Shown here piece after piece: positions 35,210 through 43,563 of a stretch of DNA of 64,000 nt. Source of the DNA: Curtobacterium pusillum (GTDB lineage: Bacteria; Actinomycetota; Actinomycetes; Actinomycetales; Microbacteriaceae). The position numbers were made by a program, and so were the translations under genes. The notes beneath the pieces were generated by a model. It saw nothing but the letters and a program-made list of their open reading frames with translations, did not search any database and was not told where the DNA came from. How positions within the stretch are numbered: position 1 is the first letter of the stretch; each line of letters opens with the position of its first letter. The stretch spans positions 62,001-126,000 of the forward strand of contig NZ_VEIY01000003.1 in NCBI RefSeq assembly GCF_007680845.1. Reading direction: 5' to 3'.

Positions 35210-35901
35210 GCGGCTGCGGATCCGTCGCGGCGGAGCCGGACGGAGAGCCAGCTGATGATCGCGGTGATGACGACGAGGAAGACGATGCTCGTGGCGATGG
35301 TCCCGATGCCGAGTCCGCCGTCCTGGACCGGCGAGGACAGCAGGTCTCCGGTGGACGCACCGAGCGGGCGGGTGAGGACGTAGGCGATCCAGAAGCAGAG
35401 CACCGCGCCACGGCGGCCGATCGACCAGACCGCGGCGGTGACGGCGATCGCGCCGGCGAAGAGCAGCAGGGAGGGGAAGGAGCCGAGGCCGGTCTGCTCC
35501 GCAATGAGGTCACCGGCCGCCGTGCCGAGGGCGAAGGTGAAGAGGATCGCCAGCCAGTAGAACGCTTCGCGGCGGACCGTGTCGATGCTGTGGATCGACA
35601 GGGTCCCCTCGGTCCGGAACCAGATCACGAACACCGCGGCGAGCGCTGCGGCGAACACGGTCGTGCTGAGGATCAGCGGCACGCCCAGCCCGTCGGTGAG
35701 GTCGTCGGTGATGCACGTGCCGACGATGCTGATGAGGACCACCGTGATCCAGTACCGGGTCGGCCGGTACGAGTGGAGGTCCGCTGCGGTCTCACCGACG
35801 GTGGTGGCGAGGACCTTGATGATCCAGAACGAGGCAGTCGGGTCCGGGACCTTGTTCGATCGGACGCGACGAGGCCGGAGCGCTACGGGCGGATGGGACA
35901 C
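35206..35901 (-). CDS. COG4705 family membrane protein (copy lacking first membrane segment)
   Basis: A paralogue of the next gene, 231 residues from a GTG preceded by GAGGAGAAC. It shares FWIIKVLATTVGETAADL, FYWLAILFTFALGTAAGDL and FWIAYVLTRPLGASTGDLL. Directly after GETAADL the sequence jumps to HSYRPTRYWITVVLISIVGT, which aligns with YVPWLYWTAVSMVGVFGT of the paralogue, so about 30 residues including the first membrane helix are missing in frame. This changes the predicted topology by one segment. An AGAATCG box lies 87 bp upstream. Confidence 0.82.
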   Translation of the reverse strand: MSHPPVALRPRRVRSNKVPDPTASFWIIKVLATTVGETAADLHSYRPTRYWITVVLISIVGTCITDDLTDGLGVPLILSTTVFAAALAAVFVIWFRTEGTLSIHSIDTVRREAFYWLAILFTFALGTAAGDLIAEQTGLGSFPSLLLFAGAIAVTAAVWSIGRRGAVLCFWIAYVLTRPLGASTGDLLSSPVQDGGLGIGTIATSIVFLVVITAIISWLSVRLRRDGSAAA

Positions 35902-35973
35902 GGTGTTCTCCTCGTCGGACGGAGCGGTACCGCGGTGCGGGACCGCTGACGTCACGACGGTAGGAACCCGTTC

Positions 35974-35994
35974 ACAAGACTCCGCCAAGAATCG
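35974..35994 (-). promoter_or_regulatory. CGATTCT box with 11-bp direct repeat upstream of the COG4705 pair
   Basis: Read on the minus strand, GATTCTTGGCG is followed 11 bp later by GAGTCTTGTGA. This direct-repeat spacing is typical of OmpR-family response regulators. It is the best of the shared boxes, 87 bp upstream of the GTG. Confidence 0.5.
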
Positions 35995-36035
35995 GGACAC
36001 GGGCCGGGGCAGGGCGGGTCTGTCAGGATGACGGG

Positions 36036-37067
36036 ATGCGCGCAGTGCAGTACGCCGAGTTCGAGTCCGTGCCGTCGATCGTCGAGGTCCCGGACCCGGC
36101 GGCACCCGCGGACGGTGTCGTTGTGCGGGTCGCCGCGACCGGGGTCTGCCGGAGCGACTGGCACGCCTGGAAGGGACACGACGACTCGGTGCGACTCCCG
36201 CACGTGCCCGGGCACGAGTTCGCCGGCGTCGTCACCGCCGTCGGCCCCGAGGTCACCCGTCACGCCGTCGGGGACCGGGTGACCGCGCCGTTCGTGTTCG
36301 CGTGTGGCTCCTGCGCCGAGTGCCTGGACGGCGCCACCCAGGTGTGCACGCGGCAGGAGCAGCCCGGCTTCACGCTGCCGGGGTCGTACGCCGAGTCGGT
36401 CGTCGTCCCGCACGCCGACGTCAACCTCGTCGCGCTGCCCGACGCCGTCGGGTTCGCCGAGGCCGCCGGGCTCGGGTGCCGCTTCGGGACCGCGTACCAC
36501 GCCCTGCACGCTCGAGCGCGGGTCGCCGCGGGGGAGTGGGTCGTGGTGTTCGGCTGCGGCGGGGTCGGGCTCTCGACGGTCATCGTCGCCGTCGCCGCCG
36601 GTGCCCGGGTCGTCGCCGTCGACGTGTCGGCCGGCGCGCTCGACCGAGCAGCGGCTCTCGGCGCCGCCACCGTGACGATGGGCGACGATGCCGCTGCGGC
36701 CGTCCGGACCATCACCGGCGGGGGAGCGCACGTGTCGGTCGACGCGTTCGGGAGCCGTGCCACCTCGGTCGCCGCCGTCGCGTCCCTGTGCCCGCGCGGA
36801 CGCCACGTGCAGGTCGGGCTGCTCCTCGACGACGAGGCGCAACCGGCGATCCCGATGGGCCGGGTGATCGCCGAGGAGCTCGAGCTGCTCGGCAGCCACG
36901 GCATCGCGGTGGGGGAGTACGCGGCGATGCTCGAGGACGTCGTCGCCGGACGGCTGCGGCCGGCGGACTCGATCGGGCGGTCGATCACGTTCGACGAGCT
37001 GCCGGATGCGCTCGTGGCGATGGACGGGCCCGCGACGAGCGCGGGGATGACGGTCGCGGTCGTCTGA
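36036..37067 (+). CDS. Zinc-dependent alcohol dehydrogenase family protein
   Basis: A 343-residue medium-chain dehydrogenase with the catalytic zinc ligands Cys38 (TGVCRSDW) and His60-Glu61 (PGHEFAG), the four structural-zinc cysteines at 90, 93, 96 and 104, and the NAD-binding GCGGVGLS. The substrate is unknown. It diverges from the COG4705 pair. Confidence 0.93.
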   Translation: MRAVQYAEFESVPSIVEVPDPAAPADGVVVRVAATGVCRSDWHAWKGHDDSVRLPHVPGHEFAGVVTAVGPEVTRHAVGDRVTAPFVFACGSCAECLDGATQVCTRQEQPGFTLPGSYAESVVVPHADVNLVALPDAVGFAEAAGLGCRFGTAYHALHARARVAAGEWVVVFGCGGVGLSTVIVAVAAGARVVAVDVSAGALDRAAALGAATVTMGDDAAAAVRTITGGGAHVSVDAFGSRATSVAAVASLCPRGRHVQVGLLLDDEAQPAIPMGRVIAEELELLGSHGIAVGEYAAMLEDVVAGRLRPADSIGRSITFDELPDALVAMDGPATSAGMTVAVV

Positions 37068-37078
37068 CCGCCCTGCCG

Positions 37079-38383
37079 TCAGGCGCGGATGAGGTTCGGT
37101 GCGAAGCGGCACCAGTAGTCGGTGATGGGCCCGTCCGACTCCCGGATGCCGACACCGTACGACTCGCCGTCGATGACCCAGGACCCGAGGACCGGGTGGT
37201 TGTGCCCGTTCGACCCGGGGAAGTCGGGCAGCTCGTGGTACTGCTGCCACACCTGCTCCCGCCCGGTGCCGGAGCGCCGGTACTCCCGGCCGTTCGTCGT
37301 CACGGACCCGTCGGCGCGGTGCACCGCGATGCCGTCGCCCTCGCGCCCGAAGACCGGCTTCACGACGAAGTCCGTCATCCCGTGTGGGCCGTCGGCGTAC
37401 GCCGGCAGGAGGTTCTCGTGCCCCGGGAACAACCGCCACAGCGCGACGAGCAGCAGCTTGTTCGACAGGAACATCTTCCACGCCGGCTCGTACCAGTGCC
37501 CGAGGCGCCCCCGGTCGCGGATGAGGAACGCGCCGAACTCCTGGTCGCCCTGAGCGCGGTCCTCGCCGGAGACGAGGTCCTCCCACGGGTACAGCTTGAA
37601 GATGTTCCGGATGACCGGGTACTGCGTCCCCGGCTCGTCGCCCGGCAGCGTGAACACGCTCCGTGACGACCCGACGGGCTCCTCGTTGCCGACGAACTGC
37701 CGTGCGGCAGCGTGCCAGCCGATGTCCTTCATCTCGATGCCGGTGTGCTCCCAGCCTGCTTCGGCCGCCAGGTCCCGCATGTACGCGACGGTGTTCCAGT
37801 CCTCGCCCGCGGTGTCCAGGTCGGAATGGGCGACGAACAGCCGGCCGCCGTCCTCCGCGCGCAGCGACTCGTGCAGGAGGGCACGCCACCGCCGGACCAT
37901 CGCCTCGTGGATGCCGTTCCACTGGTCGGTCTCGGCCGGGAGCTCGCCGGTCGCCAGGCGGTCCTGCAGCCAGTGCCACTGCGACACCGACGCCTCGATG
38001 AGTCCGGTCGGGGTGTCGCCGTTGTACTCGAGCAGCTTCGCGGGGGAGCCGTCCCCGGCGTACGCGAGGTCGAACCGCGCGTACACGTCCGGCTCGTCGT
38101 GCTCGAGCGACCACGCGGCGAGGTCGAACCCGGCCGGGGTGAGGCCGAGGGTGCCGAGCGCGCCGGACGCCATGTACCTGGCGGCCTCGAGGCACATCCG
38201 GTGCAGCTCCTCGGTCTGCTGCTCCAGCGCCTCGACCTCCGGCAGGGTGAACACGTACGCGGCGCCGTCGTTCCAGTACTCGACCTCGGACCCGTCGTCC
38301 CGGTGCGACCGGGAGTAGATGAGGCCGGTCTGCTGGATCCGACGCTGCCAGTCCGGACGCGGGGCGAACTCCACGCGCTCCAT
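37079..38383 (-). CDS. Glutathionylspermidine synthase-like ATP-grasp protein (YgiC/YjfC type)
   Basis: A 434-residue ATP-grasp ligase of the GSP-synthase C-terminal family. Hallmarks are KLLEYNGDTPTGLIEAS, a central WNTVAYMRDLA region, and the ATP-binding FVVKPVFGREGDGI. The N-terminal amidase of true GspSA is absent. YgiC/YjfC homologues have no settled substrate, and actinobacteria do not normally make glutathionylspermidine, so the acceptor is unknown. It is coupled (TGATG) to a small lipoprotein gene, mirroring E. coli ygiB-ygiC. Confidence 0.88.
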   Translation of the reverse strand: MERVEFAPRPDWQRRIQQTGLIYSRSHRDDGSEVEYWNDGAAYVFTLPEVEALEQQTEELHRMCLEAARYMASGALGTLGLTPAGFDLAAWSLEHDEPDVYARFDLAYAGDGSPAKLLEYNGDTPTGLIEASVSQWHWLQDRLATGELPAETDQWNGIHEAMVRRWRALLHESLRAEDGGRLFVAHSDLDTAGEDWNTVAYMRDLAAEAGWEHTGIEMKDIGWHAAARQFVGNEEPVGSSRSVFTLPGDEPGTQYPVIRNIFKLYPWEDLVSGEDRAQGDQEFGAFLIRDRGRLGHWYEPAWKMFLSNKLLLVALWRLFPGHENLLPAYADGPHGMTDFVVKPVFGREGDGIAVHRADGSVTTNGREYRRSGTGREQVWQQYHELPDFPGSNGHNHPVLGSWVIDGESYGVGIRESDGPITDYWCRFAPNLIRA

Positions 38384-38757
38384 CAGCCGCCGAACCCACC
38401 GTGCTCGCCGGAACCGCCGAAGCCGCCCTTCGACACCGAGCTGCCCTTCGACGAGAAGCCCGACTTCGCGCTCTTGCCCGCGGGGAGCGTGTCGGTCCCA
38501 CCGGACACCGACTTCCCGACCGCTGGGACCTTGGTCGCGCGGCTGCCGCTGAGCGGCAGATAGTACCAGCCGGCGTGCCCGCCGTGGTTGTTGCAGTCGT
38601 CGTCCGGCAGGCGCTTCTGCGTGGAGTTGTCGCGGCAGATCTTCGCGTAGTCGCTGTTGACGCCGGCGCCCTCACCACACCCGGTCAGGGATGCGGCCAG
38701 CGCGGCGGCCACTCCGATCGAGACGACACGGGACGCACGACGACGACGAACACTCAC
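38383..38757 (-). CDS. Small Gly/Ser-rich lipoprotein, partner of the ATP-grasp gene
   Basis: A 124-residue predicted lipoprotein with a basic N-terminus, hydrophobic stretch and LTGC lipobox (Cys at about residue 27). The middle carries ICRDN...CNNHGGHAGWYYLPL, and the C-terminal 40 residues are a Gly/Ser/Lys low-complexity tail ending in GGFGGSGEHGGFGG. This is similar in style to YgiB-type proteins, but homology was not tested. Its stop overlaps the downstream ATG. Confidence 0.75.
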   Translation of the reverse strand: MSVRRRRASRVVSIGVAAALAASLTGCGEGAGVNSDYAKICRDNSTQKRLPDDDCNNHGGHAGWYYLPLSGSRATKVPAVGKSVSGGTDTLPAGKSAKSGFSSKGSSVSKGGFGGSGEHGGFGG

Positions 38758-38792
38758 GTCGTCGAACAGTACCGGGGTCGGTGGCTGGCCGC

Positions 38793-39428
38793 TCAGCTGC
38801 GCGGTCGGTACACCTCCGCCTTCGCGCCGCCGGCGAAGGCGGTCGAACTGACCAGCTCGAGATCGAGTTCGTGCTCGAGCCCGTCGAAGATGCCCGCGCC
38901 GGAGCCGAGCGCGACGGGCAGCACCACGAGGCGGTACTCGTCCACGAGCCCGGCACGCACGAGGCTCCGGCAGAGGTCCGTACCGCCCTGGGCGAGGAGG
39001 TAGCCGGGGTGGTCGTCGCTGGCACCGCCCGTGTCGCTGGCACCGCCGGCGTCGTCGGCCCGCAGCCGGACGATCTCCTCCGCCAGGTCGCCGCTCGCGA
39101 CGCGGGCGCCCGACCAGGTGACCGCCGCCGCGTCGGGGGAGTCACCGAGGTCAATCGCGCTCGGGTCGAAGCCGGGGTTCCTGGTGACGACGACCTTCGG
39201 GATGGCGTTCATGACCGCGGCGATCGGCGTCGAGGCGTTCGCCCAGTACCCGGCGATCGACTCGAACGTCCGCCGACCGAACACGTGGACGCCGGCGCCC
39301 GCCACGGTGTCGAGCACCCAGGCAGCGGAGTCGGGGGTGGAGGCCCGGAACATCCAGTCGGACTCCGCGCGCATGCCGGCGACGTGACCGTCGAGGGACA
39401 TCGACATCTTCAGGACGAGCTTCCGCAT
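38793..39428 (-). CDS. Dihydrofolate reductase-like (RibD C-terminal) protein
   Basis: A 211-residue protein of the DHFR/RibD_C family: KLVLKMSMSLDGHVAG at the N-terminus, FGRRTFESIAGYW, and the NADPH-site LLAQGGTDLCRSLV. These solitary copies are common in actinobacteria and their substrates are unknown. An Asp/Gly/Ala insert (ADDAGGASDTGGASDDH) lies in a surface loop. Confidence 0.88.
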   Translation of the reverse strand: MRKLVLKMSMSLDGHVAGMRAESDWMFRASTPDSAAWVLDTVAGAGVHVFGRRTFESIAGYWANASTPIAAVMNAIPKVVVTRNPGFDPSAIDLGDSPDAAAVTWSGARVASGDLAEEIVRLRADDAGGASDTGGASDDHPGYLLAQGGTDLCRSLVRAGLVDEYRLVVLPVALGSGAGIFDGLEHELDLELVSSTAFAGGAKAEVYRPRS

Positions 39429-39618
39429 CGAACACCGCCTGCTCCGAGCGCCCGACGGCGCTCACGGCGCGATCGTAGGGCGGACGGCCGAGACACGCCC
39501 GGGCGTCACGGCTGCGAGCAGTCCTGTCAGGATCGCGGGTCGCGACGACACCTCTGGATAAGGAGTGAGATGCGGCGGACGACGCTGGTCCGGCCTTCGA
39601 TCTGGGGGGACTGACGGC

Positions 39619-39654
39619 CTGGAGGCGCGTGGCGGGGACGACCCGCGCCTCCAG
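39619..39654. repeat. Dispersed inverted repeat (GGAGGCGCGG family)
   Basis: CTGGAGGCGCG and CGCGCCTCCAG form an 11-bp perfect stem with a 14-base loop in the 290-bp gap between the divergent DHFR-like and VOC genes. A TAGGGT -10-like element for the VOC gene lies at 39699-39704. Nothing else was recognised in the gap. Confidence 0.8.
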
Positions 39655-39718
39655 TCCGTCGGTGGGTCACTGGATCGCCGGAGGCCCGCTGCGGCCTGTA
39701 GGGTGCGACGCTGGTGCC

Positions 39719-40129
39719 GTGAACGACGCCCTCGCACCAGCGCTCGTCCCCGAGCTCCTCGTTGCCGACCTCGATCGGAGCATCGGGTTCTGGTGCGGTC
39801 TGTGCGGCTTCGACGTCAGCTACGAACGTGCCGAGGAGCGCTTCGCGTACATCGTCCTCGGCACGGCGCACCTCATGCTCGAGCAAGCGGGAGTCGGTCG
39901 CAACTGGGTCACCGGTCCGCTCGAGCGCCCGCTGGGCCGTGGGGTGAACTTCCAGATCTCGGTGGCTGACGCGGGTGCTCTCGCCGCCGTGCTCGAGCGT
40001 GCCGGCGTGGAACTCTTCATGGCGCTGGAGACGAAGTGGTACCGGGTCGGTGGCGATGACGTCGGAGTGCAGCAGTTCCTCGTGCAGGACCCGGACGGCT
40101 ACCTGGTGAGGTTCCAGTCGGCGGGGTAG
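39719..40129 (+). CDS. VOC superfamily protein (bleomycin-resistance/glyoxalase fold)
   Basis: A 136-residue VOC protein with the paired beta-alpha-beta-beta-beta units: VPELLVADLDRSIGFWCGLCGF and the C-terminal QQFLVQDPDGYLVRFQ. It resembles bleomycin-binding-type members, but no resistance role can be claimed. The GTG start follows a TAGGGT element by 14 bp. The 3' end overlaps the converging gene by 31 bp. Confidence 0.88.
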   Translation: MNDALAPALVPELLVADLDRSIGFWCGLCGFDVSYERAEERFAYIVLGTAHLMLEQAGVGRNWVTGPLERPLGRGVNFQISVADAGALAAVLERAGVELFMALETKWYRVGGDDVGVQQFLVQDPDGYLVRFQSAG

Positions 40130-40506
40130 CTCTGCGGCACTGCGACGATCTGCACGTCATCCTCGTAAGTGATCCGTCCGGGCGTGGTCGTTCGGAGCTC
40201 GACCCACGGGACCTGGTGACGGTCGAGCAGGTGGAGGTACGTGGTGGCCATCTCGAGGAGATCTGTCGCCTCCGCTCGGAACCACGAGCGCGCACCGGGG
40301 TGGAGGGCTTCGTCGAAGCAACCCGGTTCGACGGAGGAGGGGTCGGCGTAGAGGCGGTGCGCCCGACGGTTCGCGGCGACGAGCCAACGCTCGTCCGCAT
40401 CGGAGAGCCGACCGCCGTCTCGGAGGCCGATGGCGAGTGCGAAGATCCCGGGGAAGCGGCCGCGTCTGTTCGGTACGGCGCTCTGGAATCGGACGAACTG
40501 GCCCAC
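40099..40506 (-). CDS. Hypothetical protein
   Basis: A 135-residue soluble protein from a GTG start, beginning MGQFVRFQSAVPNRRGRFPGIFALAIGL. It is rich in Arg, Asp and aromatic residues and has no membrane segment or known motif. A TATCGT element about ten bases before the GTG suggests a leaderless message. It overlaps the VOC gene tail to tail by 31 bp. It looks like a real conserved protein, but the function is unknown. Confidence 0.65.
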   Translation of the reverse strand: MGQFVRFQSAVPNRRGRFPGIFALAIGLRDGGRLSDADERWLVAANRRAHRLYADPSSVEPGCFDEALHPGARSWFRAEATDLLEMATTYLHLLDRHQVPWVELRTTTPGRITYEDDVQIVAVPQSYPADWNLTR

Positions 40507-40531
40507 GCCCTCACGATACCGAGTGACTCCG

Positions 40532-41134
40532 TCAGCGCAGGACGGCCGTTATGGCTCCGTGCGGACGCGGACGAGCGGCGGCGCCGATCCTCGTGTGGGT
40601 CTCGACGATCGCGAACCCGGTGGCGTCCAACTCGCCCGCGAGCGCCTCGGCGGGCCAGCGGTAGGCCGTGACGACAGCGTGGTCGAACGGGTCGACGGCG
40701 GCGCCGAGGAAGAAGCCGACGAGGAGCTGCCCGCCCGGTCGGAGGACCCGAGCGAACTCGTCCAGAGCACGTCGGACGGCGTCCGGCTCGTGGTGAATGA
40801 GGGAGTACCACGCCAGCACCCCGCCGTACCCCTCGTCCGGATCGGCCAGGGCGTCGATGTCACCGACCGTGAACGGCACGGTCGGGTGTTCGGCCCGAGC
40901 ATGCTCGATGAAGGCGGGCACCCGGTCCACCCCGCGGGCGTCCGCGCACTGCGAGGCGAGGTGAGCCGTCCAGTGCCCCGGGCCACACCCGGCGTCGAGG
41001 AGCGGCCCCACGACCGACGAGGCCCGTGACGTCACGAGCGCCAGGTCGGACGGGTGCACCGTTGCGATCGACCCCAGCGCGGCGGTGTACTCCGCAGCAC
41101 GCCTCGAGTACGACCCTTCGACATCTGATGGCAC
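40532..41134 (-). CDS. Class I SAM-dependent methyltransferase
   Basis: A 200-residue methyltransferase with the SAM-binding LLDAGCGPGHWTAHLA motif, an acidic GVDRVPAFIEHA, and the post-motif GGVLAWYSLIHHEPD. The substrate is unknown. The GTG start gives MPSDVEGSYSRRAAEY. Confidence 0.88.
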   Translation of the reverse strand: MPSDVEGSYSRRAAEYTAALGSIATVHPSDLALVTSRASSVVGPLLDAGCGPGHWTAHLASQCADARGVDRVPAFIEHARAEHPTVPFTVGDIDALADPDEGYGGVLAWYSLIHHEPDAVRRALDEFARVLRPGGQLLVGFFLGAAVDPFDHAVVTAYRWPAEALAGELDATGFAIVETHTRIGAAARPRPHGAITAVLR

Positions 41135-41187
41135 GCGCGCAGCCTAGGACACGAGCGTGGTCGCGTGCGGCATGGCAGGCTTCGAGC

Positions 41188-41649
41188 ATGCCGACGCAGT
41201 TCGACCCGATGGTGGGGGAGACGGACGCGATGCTCAGGGCACGGAGTGCCGGGACCGTCTCGGACGAGGCCCTCGCAGACTGGATCGATCGGGCCATGAC
41301 GGCGTGGACATCCCCGCTCGCGTTGCAGGGCGCTCATCTGCTCAACGACGTGCTCGTCGCAGGGACCGGCGGTCCGGGTGATTCGATGCAAGCGGCCCGG
41401 CTGTGGTGGTCGCAGGAGCGTACGGCGTACGCGGCTGACCCTGCGGGCTGGGACCGTCGGTACTGGTCGCGGTACCTGCGGCGTCTCGCGTCGCCCGATC
41501 TGGGTCCGGATCTGTCCGAGGCTGAGGTCGATCGCCGTACAGCAGCTTCGCACCGAACGGCTCGACGCACTGCGGAGGACCTGGTACGAGAGGGCTTGAT
41601 CGCCCGGCGAGACGCGGACGACGTGCTGCACGCCGCGGGATTGGAGTGA
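41188..41649 (+). CDS. Hypothetical protein
   Basis: A 153-residue soluble, helix-rich protein starting MPTQFDPMVGETDAML. It is rich in Ala, Arg, Trp and Asp and has no recognised motif. The start is the ATG after TTCGAGC; 54 open codons upstream overlap the methyltransferase gene and its promoter and were excluded. It stands alone between the methyltransferase and the two-component genes, so context gives no clue to function. Confidence 0.6.
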   Translation: MPTQFDPMVGETDAMLRARSAGTVSDEALADWIDRAMTAWTSPLALQGAHLLNDVLVAGTGGPGDSMQAARLWWSQERTAYAADPAGWDRRYWSRYLRRLASPDLGPDLSEAEVDRRTAASHRTARRTAEDLVREGLIARRDADDVLHAAGLE

Positions 41650-41779
41650 CAGGAGCTCCTGACGGCCGCGACAGCCGTCGTGGTTCGCCGATCGTGGTCG
41701 CGACGGGAGCGCCGGTGCCCACAGGGACTGCTGTGCCAGTCTTGGCGTTGACGCCGCCAGCGACGCTCGAGGAGGAACG

Positions 41780-42442
41780 GTGACGGACCAGGACCGACTG
41801 CTGCTCGTCGAGGACGATCCACGTCTCGGGCCGCTCGTCGCCGAGGTGCTCGGTGACGACTGGGACGTCGTCCTCGTGACGTCGGGCGAGCAGGCACTGG
41901 ACGCAGCGGCCGGCCGGCGGTTCGCGGTGATGGTGGTCGACCGGCGCCTCCCCGGGATGGACGGGGCCGCGTTCATCGCTGCACTCCGGGGCCGTCGAGA
42001 CGCCACTCCGGTACTCATGCTCACCGCTCTCGGCGCGCTCGAAGACCGGGTGTCCGGGCTCGATGCGGGTGCCAACGACTACCTCGTGAAGCCGTTCGAG
42101 TTCGAGGAGCTCTCGGCCCGACTCCGAGCGCTCACCCGCGACTACAGCTCCGAGGGCGACCCGCTGCCGATCGGCGAGTGGACCTTCTACCCGGACACCA
42201 AGACGGTGTACTCGCCGTACTCCGGGCGCATCCAGCTCACGGACCGTGAGAACGCCTTGCTCGCCCTGCTCGCGAAAGCACCGACCACCGCCTTCTCGCG
42301 GGCGCACATCCTGTCGAGCGTGTTCGGAGAGAGCGAGCTGGAGGGCACGGTCGACACGTACGTGCACTACATCCGACGCAAGACGGACCGCGGACTCATC
42401 ACGACCATCCGCGGGGTCGGCTACCGGATCGGTTCGCCGTGA
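41780..42442 (+). CDS. OmpR-family response regulator
   Basis: A 220-residue response regulator: receiver domain with the acidic pair at EDD (11-13), phospho-acceptor Asp54 (VVDRRLPGMDG) and Lys in LVKPFEFEEL, then a winged-helix DNA-binding domain ending in ITTIRGVGYRIGSP. The GTG follows GAGGAGGAAC. It overlaps the histidine kinase gene (GTGA). An AGTCTTGGCG sequence about 33 bp upstream resembles the boxes near neighbouring genes and may mean autoregulation. Confidence 0.95.
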   Translation: MTDQDRLLLVEDDPRLGPLVAEVLGDDWDVVLVTSGEQALDAAAGRRFAVMVVDRRLPGMDGAAFIAALRGRRDATPVLMLTALGALEDRVSGLDAGANDYLVKPFEFEELSARLRALTRDYSSEGDPLPIGEWTFYPDTKTVYSPYSGRIQLTDRENALLALLAKAPTTAFSRAHILSSVFGESELEGTVDTYVHYIRRKTDRGLITTIRGVGYRIGSP

Positions 42443-43467
42443 TCCGGGATCGACCCGACGACCGCCTCGACCCCGACCGGATGGCGGTCCGTCGCTCTGC
42501 CGTCCGGATCGGCTGGCAGGTCGCCGCCGTGTCCGCGGGGCTGGTCGTCCTCATCATCGGACTCGTCCTCGCCTACGTGCTCTGGCAGTCCTCTCCGCGC
42601 GAGGAGCTCGAACGGCACCGGTCCGACGCGACACGCATCTTCGTCGACAGTGACGAACTCATCGCGGTCCTCGCGGTCGTCGGTGGCGGTGCCGTCGTGC
42701 TCGCCGGCGTCGCCACGTGGGTGATCGCACGCCGAGCGGTCCTGCCGCTCGGCGAAGCGCTCCGGATGCAGCGCACGTTCGTGGCGGACGCGAGCCACGA
42801 GCTCCGGACACCGCTCACCGTGATGAGCACCCGCGTGCAGCAACTCCAACGGCGGATGGACCCTGAGGACCCGAACGGAGCCGTCGTCGCCGAGCTCCGA
42901 GACGACACCCGAGCCCTCGCGGCCATCGTCGACGACCTGCTCCAGGCCGCGACGATGCACGACGACGACGCGGATCCTTCCCGCAACGGCGGCACCTCGG
43001 TGCACGCGGAGATCCTCCGGACCGCCCAGGACCTCCAGGTGCTCGCGAGCGAGCGCGATGTCCGGATCCTCGTCGACCGGACCGAAGCCGTCGTGGCGAT
43101 ACCCGCAACGCCGTTCCGGCGGTGCATCCTCGCGCTCGTCGACAACGCGGTCGGGCACGCCCCGAGCGGATCGACCGTCGAGGTCACCGTCGTCGAGCGA
43201 GCAGGACTCGTGGACATCGCCGTCCGCGACCACGGCCGGGGGATCACCGGCATCGACCCCGAGCGTGTCTTCGATCGGTTCGCCCACGGTGCACCAGCCG
43301 CGGGCCCCGACACACCGCGATCGAGCTACGGCATCGGCTTGGCGCTCGTGCGGGAGCTCGCTGTCCGTCACCACGGATCGGTGCGGGTCGCAAGGACGGG
43401 CTCCGAGGGCACGGAGTTCGTCCTGACGCTTCCACGCGCCGTCACGATCCGCACCGCCCGCGACTGA
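42439..43467 (+). CDS. Sensor histidine kinase with very short extracytoplasmic loop
   Basis: A 342-residue kinase: two membrane helices (about 27-48 and 74-97) separated by only about 25 residues, no obvious HAMP, His120 in DASHELRTPL, then HATPase boxes NAVGHAPSG, DHGRGI and SYGIGLAL. The tiny loop suggests it senses something in or at the membrane rather than a soluble ligand. It is translationally coupled to the response regulator. Confidence 0.94.
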   Translation: MIRDRPDDRLDPDRMAVRRSAVRIGWQVAAVSAGLVVLIIGLVLAYVLWQSSPREELERHRSDATRIFVDSDELIAVLAVVGGGAVVLAGVATWVIARRAVLPLGEALRMQRTFVADASHELRTPLTVMSTRVQQLQRRMDPEDPNGAVVAELRDDTRALAAIVDDLLQAATMHDDDADPSRNGGTSVHAEILRTAQDLQVLASERDVRILVDRTEAVVAIPATPFRRCILALVDNAVGHAPSGSTVEVTVVERAGLVDIAVRDHGRGITGIDPERVFDRFAHGAPAAGPDTPRSSYGIGLALVRELAVRHHGSVRVARTGSEGTEFVLTLPRAVTIRTARD

Positions 43468-43511
43468 ACACTCCCGGAACGGTGCCGTCCGCATCCGACC
43501 GACGTCTTCGC

Positions 43512-43518
43512 CGATTCT
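43512..43518 (+). promoter_or_regulatory. CGATTCT box upstream of the 45-residue membrane peptide
   Basis: CCGATTCTTGGAGGAC lies about 45 bp before the ATG at 43564, in the gene's sense orientation. It matches the box before the COG4705 pair at 12 of its first 13 bases. Confidence 0.45.
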
Positions 43519-43563
43519 TGGAGGACGAGTCGGACCGTGGTGGCAACGACACGAGGAGCGCCC

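Noticed and set aside
37079..38383. The ATP-grasp gene as a true glutathionylspermidine synthetase.
   Set aside because: The amidase half is missing and actinobacteria use mycothiol rather than glutathione, so only the family-level name is justified.
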